Origin: CAYGHG01 sp964349515
Lineage (GTDB): Bacteria > Oederibacteriota > PGYV01 > CAYGHG01
NCBI GenBank assembly: GCA_964349515.1
Contig: CAYGHG010000075.1
Coordinates: 1 to 12,581, forward strand
DNA: 12,581 nucleotides
Direction: 5' to 3'
Below, one piece after another: positions 12,549 through 12,581 of the stretch (the first letter of the stretch is position 1; each line of letters starts with the position of its first letter). The notes under the pieces were generated by a model. That model saw only the letters and a list, made by a program, of their open reading frames with translations, did not search any database and was not told where the DNA came from. The position numbers and the translations under genes were made by a program.

Positions 12549-12581
12549 TCGGAAGATTTTTTTTATACTTTAACATAAAAC

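Overview
The window looks like a stretch of bacterial chromosome, probably from an uncultured or deep-branching Gram-negative-type lineage. The signs are moderate GC content, heavy use of ATA (Ile) and AGG/AGA (Arg) codons, frequent TTG and GTG starts, a candidate lipoprotein, and abundant short intergenic repeats. A candidate-phylum bacterium seems likely from overall style, but no gene here fixes the taxonomy.

Layout, left to right. Positions 1-112 are an exact 7-bp-period tract just upstream of glmS (138-1958). An RlmI-type 23S rRNA methyltransferase (2049-3248) is bracketed by two copies of a module made of heptads plus an identical 17-bp sequence. A candidate lipoprotein gene converges on it from the minus strand (3401-3904). 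The 540-bp gap after that holds IS256-like termini, including a 195-bp non-coding element with a perfect 9-bp target duplication, and one doubtful 44-codon ORF.

Six plus-strand genes run from 4445 to 10611: UDP-glucuronate decarboxylase, a YfhO/GT-C-like polytopic membrane protein, a DPM1-like polyprenyl-phosphate glycosyltransferase, a second sugar-nucleotide epimerase/dehydratase, the 2H phosphoesterase ThpR, and a SAM methyltransferase. The first four fit together as envelope glycan assembly. UDP-sugars are made and modified, a sugar is loaded onto a polyprenyl phosphate carrier, and a GT-C-type membrane enzyme could use that lipid-linked sugar outside the membrane. glmS supplies the amino-sugar branch of the same precursor pool. 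A good sigma70-like promoter sits between the second and third genes.

After a block of 71-bp tandem repeats (10608-10898) comes a FabD-like acyltransferase whose nucleophilic Ser, catalytic His and oxyanion Gln all appear replaced, so it is probably a pseudoenzyme. The last part is a non-coding region with two 44-bp hairpin-forming direct repeats, then a tiny stand-alone HTH protein on the minus strand.

The most unusual points are the FabD pseudoenzyme, the recurring heptad repeats at gene-block borders, and the small element with a target-site duplication. I see no CRISPR array, tRNA, rRNA or recognisable defence system.
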